Of a stretch of 15,826 nucleotides of DNA, positions 14,818 to 15,826 are shown piece after piece; within the stretch, counting starts at the first letter, position 1; every line of letters begins with the position of its first letter. The position numbers and the translations under genes are program-made. Location: contig PBTU01000037.1 in the NCBI GenBank assembly GCA_002729295.1, positions 1-15,826 of the forward strand. Reading direction: 5' to 3'. The notes beneath the pieces are model-generated. The model ran no database searches. It was given only the letters and a program-made list of their open reading frames with translations, and was not told where the DNA came from. Source of the DNA: Verrucomicrobiales bacterium (GTDB taxonomy: Bacteria > Verrucomicrobiota > Verrucomicrobiia > Verrucomicrobiales > Akkermansiaceae).

Positions 14818-15054
14818 ATGATGACCGTCTACATAAAACCCGGCTGCCCCTGGTGCATTGATGTCGAAGCCTATTTGAAACAGAATGGCCACGAATACGA
14901 ACGGATCGACGTCACCGCCGACCGCGAGGCCTTCGCTAGGATGCACGAGATCTTTGGGCAAACCTCTGCCCCTTCCATGACCGTGGGAAATCTCAAACTC
15001 GTCGACTTTGGGGTCGAGGAATTAGTGCCCTTTCTTAAAGAGCATCGCTTGTAG
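14818..15054 (+). CDS. Glutaredoxin-like thiol-disulfide protein (CPWC)
   Basis: 78 residues from ATG at 14818 (a second ATG at 14821 is equally possible). The frame is open far upstream, but that part is antisense to sulfatase D and is not used. The protein is one thioredoxin-fold domain of glutaredoxin size: TVYIKPGCPWCIDVEAYL with C10 and C13, then YERIDVTAD. TSAPSM stands where TVPxI/V normally holds the cis-proline and G-x-x-D follows. Glutaredoxins reduce disulfides or glutathionylated proteins in the cytoplasm, here with no signal peptide. The SAP in place of TVP and FGVEEL in place of GG.DDL mark it as a divergent or NrdH-like member. Its last 20 bp overlap the 3' end of the convergent cupin gene. 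Confidence 0.85.
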   Translation: MMTVYIKPGCPWCIDVEAYLKQNGHEYERIDVTADREAFARMHEIFGQTSAPSMTVGNLKLVDFGVEELVPFLKEHRL

Positions 15055-15826
15055 CGGCAACACCGGGTGTTTGAGAATGCGCCTGCTGCGGGAAGTCAAA
15101 GGTCAACACGAGCGGTTCAGTTCCCGTATTCTCGATTTCGACGCCGCCGCGATCAAGTGCGGCCTGTGTCAGGAATCCAATTTCGGGATAAAGTTCCCCT
15201 AGCTTCATATTCTGGTGATAACGCACTTCGAGTCTTCCAACCCGGCCGCGCCCACCATTTGTATGGAATAGCGCGGGGCTCTCCGGGCAGAAATTGGTCT
15301 TGGCGCCGGGCGCAAGGGTGAGACGGAGGATGGAGCACTTCTGGTCGCCAAGGACATCACCGTAAACAATCCACTTTGCATCCACTCCGTCGCCGGCGAA
15401 TTCATCGGCGGTGATCGCCGGACGCGAATTCTTCTTCACGAAGTCAGGATCCTGATTCGCCTCAAAGTCGAAGGTATCAACGAGGCACTCCCAGTCTTCG
15501 TGCCGGTCCTTCGGGTAATCCTCTTCCCGGCAGGCATAAAACGCATCCGCTGCGCCGATGCGGCCGTCAAGCGTTCGGTCCTCGGCGAGGAAATGCTCAT
15601 CCATCGTCACGTGCAACTCGTGCGTACAAAGGTCCGTCGGTGAATGCAGCACACCATTCGGCATCACGAAGCCGTCATCAAGATGCATCATGGTGTGCGG
15701 CGACAGATACCGAACCCCATTATATTCGCCTTCTCCCCAGCGCTTCATGCACTCCAGGAAATCATCCTTCGTGACATAGGGATAGAGCCCCATGGCGGTG
15801 GTGTGGTAATGCGACGGATCAACTCC
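15035..15826 (-). CDS. Cupin-fold protein, C-terminal part (5' end outside window)
   Basis: The frame is open to the right edge, reading VDPSHYHTTAMGLYPY before the first internal Met at 15793, so the true start lies outside. 263 residues are visible. SHYHTT and the later THELHVTMDEHFLAE look like cupin metal-site His/Glu clusters. The C-terminal part, LRLTLAPGAKTNFCPESPAL followed by NGGRGRVGRLEV, GELYPEIGFL and IENTGTEPLVLTFDFPQQ, has the β-barrel pattern of a second cupin domain (the 'G(X)..P' and 'N.G.EPL' turns), as in sugar-isomerase-like cupins of the phosphomannose-isomerase type. The specific activity is not recognisable. It ends within the glutaredoxin gene, giving a 20-bp tail-to-tail overlap. 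Confidence 0.65.
   Translation of the reverse strand, partial: GVDPSHYHTTAMGLYPYVTKDDFLECMKRWGEGEYNGVRYLSPHTMMHLDDGFVMPNGVLHSPTDLCTHELHVTMDEHFLAEDRTLDGRIGAADAFYACREEDYPKDRHEDWECLVDTFDFEANQDPDFVKKNSRPAITADEFAGDGVDAKWIVYGDVLGDQKCSILRLTLAPGAKTNFCPESPALFHTNGGRGRVGRLEVRYHQNMKLGELYPEIGFLTQAALDRGGVEIENTGTEPLVLTFDFPQQAHSQTPGVAATSDAL

Noticed and set aside
1..15826. CRISPR array, tRNA/rRNA gene, insertion sequence or transposase
   Set aside because: No spaced direct repeats, no cloverleaf or rRNA-like stretches and no transposase motifs were seen on reading the window.

Overview
This window looks like part of a Verrucomicrobiota chromosome, with Planctomycetota a less likely alternative. The evidence is a VPEP/hydrophobic/RRRR (PEP-CTERM) tail, a paralogue carrying the 'LTW...YSVFYSFDLIDW...FFRV' C-terminal module often seen in Verrucomicrobiota, four exported sulfatases in about 8.6 kb, a Tat-exported FAD oxidoreductase, and mostly weak or absent Shine-Dalgarno sequences. 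The taxonomic call rests on recognising these families, not on a search.

Left edge (1-650, + strand): the 3' end of a PhoD-like phosphatase, then 18 bp later a short ORF that begins with a clean signal peptide and runs into the 3' end of the opposing gene. It looks like a gene cut off at a rearrangement junction.

Middle (593-14670, all − strand): ten genes point the same way. In transcription order they are: sulfatase D (CSACR active site, TSP3 and possible sugar-binding tail); a 79-residue protein of unknown function with a Tat-like N-terminus; sulfatase C (CMPSR); sulfatase B (CSPAR, with a surface β-helix-like tail); a 225-bp gap holding a decayed fragment of a second FAD oxidoreductase gene; the intact Tat-FAD oxidoreductase; sulfatase A (CNPSR, iduronate-2-sulfatase-like); a DUF4405-DUF2271 membrane redox-type protein; a large exported PDZ plus helical/HEAT-repeat protein (DUF6288-like); and two paralogous secreted proteins, the first ending in PEP-CTERM and the second in the Verrucomicrobiota-type module. 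Gaps inside the D-C-B block and inside the FAD-A-DUF4405 block are only 2-18 bp, so each block is probably an operon.

Right edge: a small glutaredoxin diverges from sulfatase D. Its 3' end overlaps by 20 bp the 3' end of a convergent cupin-fold gene that leaves the window.

Taken together, the minus-strand genes look like a desulfation module for a sulfated polysaccharide or glycosaminoglycan-like substrate, acting in the periplasm or at the cell surface. An envelope redox chain (FAD enzyme plus heme-type membrane protein) may act on the freed sugars. No glycoside hydrolase, polysaccharide lyase, TonB receptor, sulfatase-maturing enzyme or regulator gene is present, so backbone cleavage and formylglycine maturation must be encoded elsewhere. 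No RNA genes, CRISPR arrays, transposases or convincing intrinsic terminators were seen, and no stretch over 300 bp lacks a gene.
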